DNA of 10,107 bases from an uncultured Verrucomicrobiota bacterium (GTDB lineage: Bacteria > Verrucomicrobiota > Verrucomicrobiia > Limisphaerales > UBA9464), in NCBI GenBank assembly GCA_903864375.1, contig CAIPFS010000419.1, positions 1-10,107 on the forward strand. The letters are read 5' to 3'. Shown in pieces: positions 1 to 7,593 of this stretch. The stretch's first letter is position 1; each line of letters opens with the position of its first letter. A program made the position numbers and the translations under genes. The notes under the pieces are model-generated. The model saw only the letters and a program-made list of their open reading frames with translations. It had not been told where the DNA came from and made no database searches.

Positions 1-355
1 CCTGACTCCCGGATTCGATGCCGCGACGTGAAAAATCAGACGCCAGAACAATCATGCCGCGAATCGAGCCGTTGACCAATTGCCGGGTCATCTCGGGTTG
101 GGAACCGCTGACCACCTCCAGGTAGGGGGAACCGTTCAGGTGGGAGGCAAATCGGACGGCATCGCCGCCGTCGTCCTGCAGGACCAGGCCGACACGGATC
201 CGACTGGAGTCCAGATTCAGTCCGTATCCAAAGATGACTAGCATCACCAGCGGCAGCCCGACGGAGATGAGGAGACTGCTGGGGTCCCGAAGGATTTGCA
301 GTGTCTCCTTCCGGCAGAGAGCCGTGAGGCGGCGGAATGATGGGCGGGGTGTCAT
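1..355 (-). CDS. ybhS: ABC-2 type efflux permease, YbhS-like (partial, 3' end off the window)
   Basis: Integral membrane subunit of an ABC-2 type exporter, which forms the inner-membrane channel driven by the neighbouring double ATPase. Only the first 118 residues are visible; the gene runs off the left edge. The N-terminus is a short cytoplasmic stretch containing ALCRKETLQILRDPSS, then one hydrophobic segment (about residues 30-47, ending VIFGYGLNLDSS), then the start of the large periplasmic domain (RIRVGLVLQ onward). The motif order RDPSS - membrane segment - FGYGxNLDSS is, from memory, that of E. coli YbhS. I chose the ATG at 355 because the N-terminus then matches the family length. An alternative in-frame ATG at 367 overlaps the stop of the upstream ATPase gene as ATGA and would add four residues (MRLA); both imply translational coupling. 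A second permease (YbhR-like) is expected just beyond the left edge, but this cannot be seen. Confidence 0.88.
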   Translation of the reverse strand, partial: MTPRPSFRRLTALCRKETLQILRDPSSLLISVGLPLVMLVIFGYGLNLDSSRIRVGLVLQDDGGDAVRFASHLNGSPYLEVVSGSQPEMTRQLVNGSIRGMIVLASDFSRRGIESGSQ

Positions 356-363
356 GGCCAGTC

Positions 364-2112
364 TCATTCCGGATGGCGTCCCACCAGCTCTATAAAGGCG
401 TCCTCCATGGTGGGTTCTTCGAGTCCCGGACGGGCGGCCATTTGCTTCAGGGCGTCGGGCGTTCCGGTGGCGATCAATTTTCCGCGATAGACCAGTCCAA
501 TGCGATCGCAGTACTCAGCCTCATCCATGAAATGGGTGGTGACCATCACGGTGACGCCCTTTTCGACCGCCCCGTTGATGTGGGTCCAGAATTCGCGACG
601 GGTGACGGGATCGACCCCGGAGGTGGGTTCATCCAGAAAGAGAAGCGGCGGCTCGTGCATGACGGCGCAGGCCAGAGCGAGGCGTTGTTTAAAACCCAGG
701 GGCAGTGCATCCGCCTTGGCATGAATCAGCGGGCCAAAGGAGAACACGGAAATCATCTGTTCAATGGCCTCGCGTTTGCGATTTCCATACAGTCCATAAA
801 TCCCGGCGAAAAACTGCAGGTTTTGACTCACGGTGAGGCTCCCGTAGAGCGAAAATTTCTGAGCCATGTACCCGATTTTCTGACGCGCTTCGCTGGCGCT
901 CTGCTTCAGGTCGATACCCATGACGGTGGCGGTTCCCGACGTTGGAACGAGGAGTCCGCACATCATCTTGAAGGTGGTGGATTTCCCGGCGCCGTTGGGG
1001 CCGAGCAACCCGAAGATCTCGCCCCCGTGAACCTGAAAATCGACATGGTCCGCAGCGGTAAAGCTTCCAAACTTGCGTGTCAGGTCCCGGGCTTCTATCA
1101 CCACTTCACCGGTATGCGGGATCTCGGGCAGGTGTTCGGCGAGGACCGAATGTCCGCCGGGACCTCCACCCAGGATGTCGATGAAGCCATCTTCAAACCG
1201 GGGCGGGCCTGGCGTTGATCGTGCCTCCGTACCTGCATTCAACCCGGCGAGCGATGGCTCCCGTCCGGCATCCCTCAGGAGCAGCCGGATCGTGCTGCCC
1301 TGAATCACCCCATCCAGCACCTCCGGAAGGCGAAGTGCCCGCGCCAGAACCCGGCGTCGGCTTCCTTCGATTCCACGGATCACCCGGCAGCGGTCCCTGA
1401 CCCGAGCGGTTAGTTCTCCGGGAGGGCCGTTGAATAGCAGTCGACCTTCATTCAGGAGAAGAACGTCGCTGCAAAGTTCCGCCTCATCAAGGTAGGACGT
1501 GCTCCAGACCACTGCCATACCGTCGGCCACCAGTGCCTGCACCATTCGCCAGAGCTCCCGTCGCGAAATGGGATCCACGCCCACGCTGGCTTCATCCAGC
1601 AGGAGCACCTTGGGAGTGCCGAGCAGGGTGCAGGCGAGCCCCAGTTTTTGTTTCATTCCGCCGGAAAGCTTTCCGGCGGGACGGCTGGTGAACCGGGCGA
1701 GATCCGTGAATTTCAACAGCCGTTGGAAGGTTTCCATGCGGGCCGGGCCCGTCAGATTTCGGAGGTCTGCGTACAAGTCCAGGTTTTCTCCAACCGTCAG
1801 GTCTTCGTAGAGCCCGAACTTCTGGGGCATGTAACCGACGATGGAGCGAACCTGGTCGGCATCCGCGATCGGATTCAAACCGTCCACCGATATCGTGCCG
1901 GAGGTGGGGGCCATCAGACCCGCCAGCAGGCGGATGAGGGTGGTTTTGCCCGCGCCGTCGGGTCCAACCAGTCCGGTGATCCGGCCTCCCCACACGTCGG
2001 CGGTCAGATCCGCAATGGCGGGTTTGGTTCCGGAACCGAACGTCTTTTGGATATTCCGAATCTGGGCGATCACCCCGGGGGTCGATGGGGGAACTGACAC
2101 GGCAACACCCAT
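364..2112 (-). CDS. ybhF: Double-ATPase of a YbhGFSR-type ABC exporter
   Basis: Cytoplasmic ATPase subunit powering the ABC-2 permease encoded directly downstream. The 582 residues (E. coli YbhF is about 578) hold two fused ABC domains. Domain 1: Walker A GPDGAGKTT (50-58), Q-loop YMPQKFGLYEDLT (about 94-106), signature LSGGMKQ (149-155), Walker B VLLLDE (169-174), then WSTSYLDEAE, with Ser206 where the H-loop histidine is expected. A linker (about 240-335) follows, with the RFEDGFIDILGG motif. Domain 2: Walker A GPNGAGKST (371-379), Q-loop YMAQKFSLYGSLT, degenerate signature LPLGFKQ (470-476), Walker B LLFLDE (490-495), H-loop His527 in VTTHFMDEAE. The GPDGAGKTT and STSYLDEAE variants fit YbhF closely. 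The ATG is 4 bases after the stop of the fusion-protein gene, with AGGA about 11 bases upstream; the stop is 8 bases before the permease ATG. A single operon is very likely. The exported substrate cannot be read from the sequence. Confidence 0.95.
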   Translation of the reverse strand: MGVAVSVPPSTPGVIAQIRNIQKTFGSGTKPAIADLTADVWGGRITGLVGPDGAGKTTLIRLLAGLMAPTSGTISVDGLNPIADADQVRSIVGYMPQKFGLYEDLTVGENLDLYADLRNLTGPARMETFQRLLKFTDLARFTSRPAGKLSGGMKQKLGLACTLLGTPKVLLLDEASVGVDPISRRELWRMVQALVADGMAVVWSTSYLDEAELCSDVLLLNEGRLLFNGPPGELTARVRDRCRVIRGIEGSRRRVLARALRLPEVLDGVIQGSTIRLLLRDAGREPSLAGLNAGTEARSTPGPPRFEDGFIDILGGGPGGHSVLAEHLPEIPHTGEVVIEARDLTRKFGSFTAADHVDFQVHGGEIFGLLGPNGAGKSTTFKMMCGLLVPTSGTATVMGIDLKQSASEARQKIGYMAQKFSLYGSLTVSQNLQFFAGIYGLYGNRKREAIEQMISVFSFGPLIHAKADALPLGFKQRLALACAVMHEPPLLFLDEPTSGVDPVTRREFWTHINGAVEKGVTVMVTTHFMDEAEYCDRIGLVYRGKLIATGTPDALKQMAARPGLEEPTMEDAFIELVGRHPE

Positions 2113-2116
2113 GTGT

Positions 2117-3097
2117 TCAGTGTTCCTGAATGCGGGCGGTCACGGGCATTCCCTGACGAAGGCCGTCGTCGGGGTGAAGAATCGTCACCCGCAACCGATA
2201 GACCAGTTGTGTTCGCAGTTCCCTGGTTTCGACATTTTTGGGCGTGAATTCCGCGCGGGGGGAGATGTACCCAATCTGCCCTTCATATGGTTTCTCCGGG
2301 TGAGAGTCCGTCAGGACCTCCACTTTCTGTCCGGGATGAATTCGACCGAGATCCGGTTCATGAACATACAAGCGAATCCAGACCGGATCTTTGAGCGAAA
2401 GGTTCATGACCGTGGTGCCGGCGGAGACGATGGTGCCGGCCTCGACGGCGCGGGTCAGGACGACGCCCTCTTCTGGAGCCGTCAGGGTGGTATCATCCCG
2501 TCGAAGGGTGGCGGAGGACAGTTGCGCCTCGGCCCGCGCCAGATCGCCCTCTGCCTGGCGGATTTCCTCCGGTCGATAGCCTGCCTCCACCAAACGAAGG
2601 GCCGCCTGGGCGGAATTTTTTCGAGCCTCAGCCTCGTCGCGGGCCGCCTCCGCATCATCAAACTCCTGGGCTGGGACCACATGACGGTCCGCAAGGTCCC
2701 TTTTTCTGGCTCTGAATCGTTCGGCATTGGCGAGGCTTGCCTCCCGTTCCTTCAAGACGGCGCGGGCCTGTTCGATGTCCTCCCGTCGGTAACCTCTTCG
2801 AAATTGTTCCAATCGGGCGACTGCGGTGGCCTTTTGCGCTGCCGCCTCATCCACTTCCTGCCGGTAGGGTTGATCATCCAACCGGGCGACGATGTCTCCA
2901 GCATGGACTGCATCCCCCTCCTGCTTGAGCACTTCCTTGACCTTGCCAGATACCCGGAACCCTAGGTTCACCTCCCGGATGTCCACGTTCCCTGAAAGGA
3001 CCAGGCCTGTGGAGGGATGCGATGTCTTCCAGAACCATTGCACGGCAAAGCCCAGAACGACGACGACGAGGAGGAGGATGAAGGGCTTTCGGGACAT
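2117..3097 (-). CDS. ybhG: HlyD-family membrane fusion (periplasmic adaptor) protein, YbhG-like
   Basis: Periplasmic adaptor linking the inner-membrane ABC exporter to an outer-membrane channel; no TolC-like gene is in the window. Length is 326 residues (E. coli YbhG about 332). Residues 5-23 are a hydrophobic signal anchor (FILLLVVVVLGFAVQWFW). The half-lipoyl motif follows at about 35-75 (SGNVDIREVNLGFRVSG, then EGDAVHAGDIVARLDDQPY). A long, Ala/Glu/Arg-rich helical hairpin spans about 76-202, with the repeated GYRxEDI/GYRPEEI motif typical of YbhG. The second lipoyl half is TLTAPEEGVVLTRAVEAGT (204-222), then a beta-barrel and the closing LVYRLRV ... LRQGMPVTARI. First gene of the efflux operon; its stop is 4 bases before the ATPase gene. 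No Shine-Dalgarno sequence precedes the ATG. E. coli ybhG is controlled by the TetR-type regulator CecR; no such gene is adjacent here. Confidence 0.93.
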   Translation of the reverse strand: MSRKPFILLLVVVVLGFAVQWFWKTSHPSTGLVLSGNVDIREVNLGFRVSGKVKEVLKQEGDAVHAGDIVARLDDQPYRQEVDEAAAQKATAVARLEQFRRGYRREDIEQARAVLKEREASLANAERFRARKRDLADRHVVPAQEFDDAEAARDEAEARKNSAQAALRLVEAGYRPEEIRQAEGDLARAEAQLSSATLRRDDTTLTAPEEGVVLTRAVEAGTIVSAGTTVMNLSLKDPVWIRLYVHEPDLGRIHPGQKVEVLTDSHPEKPYEGQIGYISPRAEFTPKNVETRELRTQLVYRLRVTILHPDDGLRQGMPVTARIQEH

Positions 3098-3127
3098 CAG
3101 ACGTTCGGGAAATGGAATCCTATGGAA

Positions 3128-3166
3128 TGACCGCCAGCGGACGGGAACCGCGCAACCCGGCGGTCA
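3128..3166 (-). repeat. 8-bp perfect inverted repeat in the leader of the efflux operon
   Basis: TGACCGCC (3128-3135) and GGCGGTCA (3159-3166) are exact reverse complements separated by 23 bases, lying 31 bases upstream of the ybhG-like start codon. The GC-rich arms could form a stable stem in the mRNA leader or be a two-arm operator. No T-run follows, so it does not look like an intrinsic terminator. The function is unknown. Confidence 0.5.
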
Positions 3167-3200
3167 ACAAAGCGGCACGACCGCGCTCCAGTCCCGCCAA

Positions 3201-3227
3201 ATTGAAGGGGGATGCCGTCTACGTCAA
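3201..3227 (-). promoter_or_regulatory. Candidate sigma-70-like promoter of the ybhGFS-like operon
   Basis: On the minus strand TTGACG (3222-3227, five of six consensus bases) is followed after 15 bases by TTCAAT (3201-3206, a weak -10 element). It would start transcription about 100 bases before the ybhG-like gene, putting the inverted repeat at 3128-3166 inside the leader. The -35 is good, but the -10 is poor and the spacing short, so the call is tentative. Confidence 0.3.
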
Positions 3228-3253
3228 ACAAATGATTGAAACAAGTGATTGAA
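3228..3253 (-). repeat. Tandem 13-bp direct repeat abutting the candidate -35 element
   Basis: Read on the minus strand, TTCAATCACTTGT (3241-3253) is followed with no gap by TTCAATCATTTGT (3228-3240); 12 of 13 positions agree. The repeat touches the TTGACG at 3222-3227 and is AT-rich within a GC-rich region. The position directly upstream of a -35 element suits an activator or repressor site, but no binding protein can be named. Confidence 0.55.
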
Positions 3254-3301
3254 CCAGATTCCCATGAGGGTCGTTTGGGCAAACCGGGCCGCGGCGAGTG
3301 G

Positions 3302-6300
3302 TCACAAATCAGACGTGTACCGATTCAGCAAGCCTCGGAGGTCGTCGGGAAGAAACGGCTTGGAGAGGTAGTCATCCGCACCGGCAGCGAGGCATTTGGC
3401 CCGATCTCCTGCCATGGCATTCGCGGTGAGGATCACGATGGGAAGCCGGCGCAGGGGGACGGAGGTTTTATTCTGCTCCTGAAGCTCTCTTTCCCGGATG
3501 TACTTGGTCGCGGCCAATCCATCCATTTCAGGCATCTGCCAATCCATGAAGACCATGTCGTAGGACAGCTTTTCGGTCATCTCGCAGGCCTCCAGACCAT
3601 TGGCGGCGATGTCGACACGGCAACCAATCTTTTCGAGCAATCGGGTTGCGAGGAGTTGATTGACCGGATTGTCTTCCACCAACAGGACCCGCGATGGTCC
3701 TGAAGCCTTTTTTCGGATGGAATTCGGGTCTGGAGAGGGGAGGGCAATGGCTGCCGGGTGTGAACCGGAAGCCCCCGACTCTGAATCCGGCGAGGCAAGG
3801 CCCAGGGCTTCGAGCAGCGGACCGGGTCGCGTCAACGGCAGTGAAAGGACAGCATCCGTTGGGATTCGATGATCCGATGTCTCGAGGGATGGTGAGGCTC
3901 CCGTCGTGAGGGCAATCCGTCGGAGGTTTGGAAACGCCGAACGATCAAAAATAATGTGGGACGGCGAGTCGCTGTTGACGGTGGGCAGGGAGGAGTCGAA
4001 AAGGAGCGCGGAATAGGGAATTCCGCTGTCGTTCCTGCCCTGTAGTTCCTCCAATGCCCGGAGAGTGGAATCGACGGCGGCAGCTGAAATTCCAAAGCGG
4101 GAAAAGACGCGATCGAAAAAACGGCGTCGGGCGTCGGATTGAGCGACCAGCAGCACCCGCAGGGGAGGAAGGCGGGGGGGAGGTACGGCAGCCGCGGTCT
4201 CTGCCCGGGGCAGGCTGAAGGAGAACGTGGAACCCTGAAATCGCTCACTTTCGCACGAGATTTCTCCATCCATCAAAAGAACGAGGTTCCGGCTGATCGC
4301 CAGCCCCAGTCCCGTGCCGCCGAATCGGCGGGTCATGGAAGGATCGGTCTGGCTGAATTTCTGGAAAAGCAGGGGAAGGTGGGCTTTTTCGATGCCGATA
4401 CCGGTGTCCCGGACCCGGACCGTTCTGAATCTGCTGGAGGGTAATTCCGCCTGGGTATCTGAAATTTCGACGATCACCCGGCCGCGCTCGGTGAACTTGA
4501 TGGCATTTCCGACCAGATTGAACAGGACCTGACGAAGGCGTCCGTGATCCGCGATGACCAATGCGGGGGAGAAATCGGTATCCAGGATGAGTTCGATTCC
4601 CTTCCGGCGGGCTTGTGAGGACAGGAGTTCCACGATGTCCGCACAACTGGCGGTGAGATCACAGCGGACGAACTCAAGGGTGAGTTTACCGGCCTCAATT
4701 TTGGAAATATCCAAAATATCATTGATGATGGTCATCAGGCCCTCGCCACTGCGCTGGACAGTGAGGGCGTATTCCTGTTGTTCAGGACTCAGCGGCGAAC
4801 TCAGGAGCATGTTGGTGAACCCGAGGATCCCGTTCAGGGGAGTCCGGATTTCGTGGCTCATGGATGCGAGGAATTCGCTCTTGGCAGCGCTCGCCCGCTT
4901 TTGTTCCTCGGCGAGATCATTGGCCCTCTGGGTCGCCTCCTTGAATCGCTGGTTGGCCTCGATCAGTCCCTGTTCGGTTTGTTTTCGTTCGGTGATGTCG
5001 GTGTGGGTTCCGATCATCCTCATGGGGCGCCCGCTCGAATCGCGACTGGTCACGATTCCCCGGGTCAGAATCCATCGCCAGGATCCGTCCTTGTGGCGCA
5101 GCCGGACTTCATCGGCATAGACGGGGGTCCGATTTTCGAAATAGGCGTTCAGGACGGCCATGGATTTCATCACGTCCTCCGGATGAACCCGATCCGCGAA
5201 TTCGTTCACATCCGATCCGACTTCATCGGCGGCGTAGCCGAGCATTTCTTTCCAGCGATGGGAACGGGTGATCTCATTATCGACGATGTTCCAGTCCCAG
5301 ACACCGTCACCTGCGCCTTCCAGCGCAAATTTCCATCGTTCTTCACTCGCCCGAAGCGCCGACTGTGTCTGGCGCTGGCCGGCGATGACGATGGCAGGAA
5401 CGAGGCCGAAAAAGGCAAGAAGGCTCAGACCCGCTTGAAATTCAATCGGGCCCCCGTAAGGCTCCTCTCTTGCCGGGGGCTGATTCGAGGGGGGCGTGTG
5501 CGAGGCTTTCTCGTTGGAGAGTGAACCGGTCAATAGGGCCGCAATGAGGCTGATCAGCGCCACGGGTCTTCGGCCAAAGCGGACGCCGGCCCAGAGGACA
5601 AAGGGAAAAATCAGATAGAAGATTCCCAAAGCCTTGAAAAGGCCGGTCACGAAGACCACCTCAATGGTCACCACCAACAGGATGACCAGGAGGAGTGCTT
5701 CGCCGATGCGCCGCCAGGATTTGAAGGTTGATAGGGCTTCAAAGCTGGGGGAGGGAAGAAGCATCATGGGGACGGTCAGAACGACCCCCAGGACATCGCT
5801 GGCATACCAATTGCCCCAGATTTCGAGGGGTGGGCTTTGGGCGCCCACCTTCCGGGCGATCAGGGTGCCGATGGTGGCGGACAGCACGAAGGGAACCATG
5901 CCTCCCAGGAAGACGATGCCGATCAATTTTCCAAGGCTGTCGAGAGATTTGCCGAAAGTGACAAAACGCTGAACGAGCCAGGCCCCGAGCAGGACCGAGG
6001 CACCGTTCGCAAGGACGATGGGTGCCCAATCGGGGAAGCTTTCTGAAGAACAGAAATACGTGAACGTCAACTCGGCGGCAAAAATGCCACCCATGGTCCA
6101 CGGCCATCGTTTTCTTTCGGTCAACAGGAGGGTTCCGACCGCCAATCCTCCCGGCAACCAGAACCGGTATTCAAATTTGTCGCTGGGCGAAAGGCTCGCG
6201 GACAGAGACGCAAACAAAAAGTAGGCGACCGAAGAGAACAAGGCGCAGGACCATGCCGAGGACAGGACCCGGACAAGACGGCTCCTCGGGCCTGAAGCTC

Positions 6301-6382
6301 CGGGGATTGCCCGGATGCTGGGGCGCGTCGGGGACGTGCTGTCTTCGCCGCTCATGGATAAACGATGCGAACCCTGACCCAT
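3302..6382 (-). CDS. Hybrid sensor histidine kinase: MASE1-PAS-HisKA-HATPase-REC-REC
   Basis: Inner-membrane sensor kinase of 1026 residues. The N-terminal part (about 35-340) is a multi-pass MASE1 sensor, shown by FWLPGGLAVG and WGNWYASDVLGVVLTVP. A PAS_3/PAC domain follows (about 346-465: GDGVWDWN, FADRVHPED, RHKDGSWRWILTRG, GTHTDITERK), then a coiled coil and HisKA with phospho-acceptor His510 in SHEIRTPLNGILG. The HATPase has the N-box LVGNAIKFT, DTGIGI and FGGTGLGLAISR (about 613-727). The first receiver-like domain (741-860) has a candidate Asp796 (LLFDSSLP) but lacks a full acidic pair and the conserved Lys. The last receiver (898-1025) is complete: VEDN, Asp947 in FMDWQMPEMDG, and KPF. 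No DNA-binding or HPt output domain is present, so a partner must be elsewhere. I chose ATG 6382; TTG 6391 and ATG 6355 are alternatives, none with a clear ribosome-binding site. The signal sensed is unknown. Confidence 0.93.
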   Translation of the reverse strand: MGQGSHRLSMSGEDSTSPTRPSIRAIPGASGPRSRLVRVLSSAWSCALFSSVAYFLFASLSASLSPSDKFEYRFWLPGGLAVGTLLLTERKRWPWTMGGIFAAELTFTYFCSSESFPDWAPIVLANGASVLLGAWLVQRFVTFGKSLDSLGKLIGIVFLGGMVPFVLSATIGTLIARKVGAQSPPLEIWGNWYASDVLGVVLTVPMMLLPSPSFEALSTFKSWRRIGEALLLVILLVVTIEVVFVTGLFKALGIFYLIFPFVLWAGVRFGRRPVALISLIAALLTGSLSNEKASHTPPSNQPPAREEPYGGPIEFQAGLSLLAFFGLVPAIVIAGQRQTQSALRASEERWKFALEGAGDGVWDWNIVDNEITRSHRWKEMLGYAADEVGSDVNEFADRVHPEDVMKSMAVLNAYFENRTPVYADEVRLRHKDGSWRWILTRGIVTSRDSSGRPMRMIGTHTDITERKQTEQGLIEANQRFKEATQRANDLAEEQKRASAAKSEFLASMSHEIRTPLNGILGFTNMLLSSPLSPEQQEYALTVQRSGEGLMTIINDILDISKIEAGKLTLEFVRCDLTASCADIVELLSSQARRKGIELILDTDFSPALVIADHGRLRQVLFNLVGNAIKFTERGRVIVEISDTQAELPSSRFRTVRVRDTGIGIEKAHLPLLFQKFSQTDPSMTRRFGGTGLGLAISRNLVLLMDGEISCESERFQGSTFSFSLPRAETAAAVPPPRLPPLRVLLVAQSDARRRFFDRVFSRFGISAAAVDSTLRALEELQGRNDSGIPYSALLFDSSLPTVNSDSPSHIIFDRSAFPNLRRIALTTGASPSLETSDHRIPTDAVLSLPLTRPGPLLEALGLASPDSESGASGSHPAAIALPSPDPNSIRKKASGPSRVLLVEDNPVNQLLATRLLEKIGCRVDIAANGLEACEMTEKLSYDMVFMDWQMPEMDGLAATKYIRERELQEQNKTSVPLRRLPIVILTANAMAGDRAKCLAAGADDYLSKPFLPDDLRGLLNRYTSDL

Positions 6383-6422
6383 CAACGTCAAGCGGCACGG
6401 GCTAATTTCGGCGGGACGGGGG

Positions 6423-6440
6423 CCGGACTCAGGGGTCCGG
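6423..6440 (-). terminator. Possible hairpin terminator after mcsB
   Basis: CCGGAC (6423-6428) pairs perfectly with GTCCGG (6435-6440) across a 6-base loop, starting 8 bases after the mcsB stop codon. On the minus strand it is followed by a C-rich stretch and not by T residues, so it does not meet the usual intrinsic-terminator pattern. It could slow polymerase, protect the mRNA end or be incidental. Confidence 0.3.
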
Positions 6441-6448
6441 GTGCCGGC

Positions 6449-7552
6449 TCAGATGGATTCCGTCCGCACCGCGACCCGCGTATGATCGGGGGTGGGTATC
6501 GATTTGACGCGTTGACGCAGCATTTCGGCCCGTACTCCGTCCCGCTGCTCGGCGTCGAGTTTCTCGATCCGCCCCAGTTGCAGATGTGCGGGCTGACTGA
6601 GGAGGAACAATTCGTCCACGACGGTGCGCGGCGTGCCAGGGAAAATCCCCACGTCCACCCCCAGACGCAGGAGGCTCAGAAGATTCATCGTTTCCTTGGA
6701 GGAAATCGTGTGGGCGTGGGCCAGGATGCCATAGGCCCGACCGATTTGATTGAACAGCACATTCGGACGCTTTTCGAGTTGTGACAACCGCGCGTTCTCC
6801 TCGTGTTCAATCACCTGGAGGACCACCTTGTTCAGTCGTTGGACGATCTCCTGTTCGGTTTCTCCCAAGGTCTGCTGGTTGGAGACCTGGAAAATATTCC
6901 CCAACGCCTCGGTTCCCTCGCCATAGAGCCCCCGGACGGCGAGTCCCAACTTGCTGACCGCCTGAATGATCTGGTTGATTTGTTCTGCGAGGACCAATCC
7001 TGGCAGGTGAAGCATGGCGCTGACGCGGATTCCCGTTCCCAGATTTGTCGGACAGGCGGTCAGGAATCCAAATTGTTCGTGGAATGCGAACTCCACCTGC
7101 TCCTGGAGAGCGGAATCGACGGCATCGATGGCAGACCAGGCGGCGTCCAGTTGAAGGCCGGGAAGGAGGGACTGCATCCGCAAATGATCTTCTTCATTCA
7201 CCATCACGGACAAGGTTTCCTCCCGATTGAGGACCAGGCCGCTGCCTGAACCTTTGGTGGCATGTTCCCGGCTGATCAGGTGACGCTCCACCAGGATCTG
7301 CTTTTCATGCGCCGAGGTTTTGTCCATGGCTTCCGCATAGGGATCCGGCGCCACCTGGGGCAGTCCGGAGATGGCCGGCATCAACTGCTCAAAGGCCTTG
7401 ATCCGGTCCGCCTTCCGACCATGACCTGGGAACGGAGCTCCCTTGAGGTTGCGGGCGAGTCGGACCCTGGAGGAAAACACGATCTTGTCGTGGGGACCGG
7501 TCCGGCGGCAGGCGTCCGTGGCGGGAATCAAAAAGTTCAGGATCGGTGTCAT
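6449..7552 (-). CDS. mcsB: Protein arginine kinase McsB
   Basis: Phosphorylates arginine residues on proteins; in Bacillota this marks damaged proteins for ClpCP and inactivates the repressor CtsR. The 367 residues match the family length (B. subtilis about 363). The phosphagen-kinase fold is clear: nucleotide-binding SSRVRLARNL (27-36), the signature CPTNLGTGIR with catalytic Cys167, Arg207 and Glu212 in VRGLYGEGTEALGNIFQVSN, and the C-terminal RDxxRA motif (RDGVRA, 337-342), which in McsB forms the allosteric phospho-arginine site. These positions coincide with the numbering I recall for Bacillota enzymes, so the kinase should be active. The frame stays open upstream to 7879, but that part overlaps mcsA and is low-complexity; the ATG at 7552 gives the family-typical N-terminus. 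No Shine-Dalgarno sequence is seen. It lies 41 bases after mcsA, likely in one transcript. Neither clpC nor ctsR is adjacent. Confidence 0.95.
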   Translation of the reverse strand: MTPILNFLIPATDACRRTGPHDKIVFSSRVRLARNLKGAPFPGHGRKADRIKAFEQLMPAISGLPQVAPDPYAEAMDKTSAHEKQILVERHLISREHATKGSGSGLVLNREETLSVMVNEEDHLRMQSLLPGLQLDAAWSAIDAVDSALQEQVEFAFHEQFGFLTACPTNLGTGIRVSAMLHLPGLVLAEQINQIIQAVSKLGLAVRGLYGEGTEALGNIFQVSNQQTLGETEQEIVQRLNKVVLQVIEHEENARLSQLEKRPNVLFNQIGRAYGILAHAHTISSKETMNLLSLLRLGVDVGIFPGTPRTVVDELFLLSQPAHLQLGRIEKLDAEQRDGVRAEMLRQRVKSIPTPDHTRVAVRTESI

Positions 7553-7593
7553 GAGGATCGGGGCCGGTGAGGGGATGCGGAATGGGACCGGAG

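Noticed and set aside
337..1218. Open frame (293 codons) on the plus strand.
   Set aside because: Antisense to the conserved second ATPase domain and linker of the ybhF-like gene; no family features.
1841..2965. Long open frame (374 codons) on the plus strand.
   Set aside because: It lies opposite the ybhF-like and ybhG-like genes, whose products are unmistakable; the plus-strand translation is low-complexity and has no recognisable domain. It is an antisense shadow caused by high GC.
3097..3282. A 61-codon frame starting with TTG whose stop overlaps the ybhG-like ATG as TGATG.
   Set aside because: No ATG or ribosome-binding site, no recognisable motif, and it spans the candidate promoter and repeats. 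The overlap may be chance, although a leader peptide cannot be fully excluded.
4778..5524. Open frame (248 codons) on the plus strand.
   Set aside because: Antisense to the PAS and HisKA regions of the sensor kinase; no recognisable motifs.
6385..6391. TTGACGT also occurs at 3221-3227 and 8114-8120 on the minus strand, so it looked like a shared promoter element.
   Set aside because: The distances to the start codons differ widely (about 130, 9 and 20 bases), -10 partners are missing at two sites, and the same 7-mer also occurs inside the kinase gene at 6064-6070.
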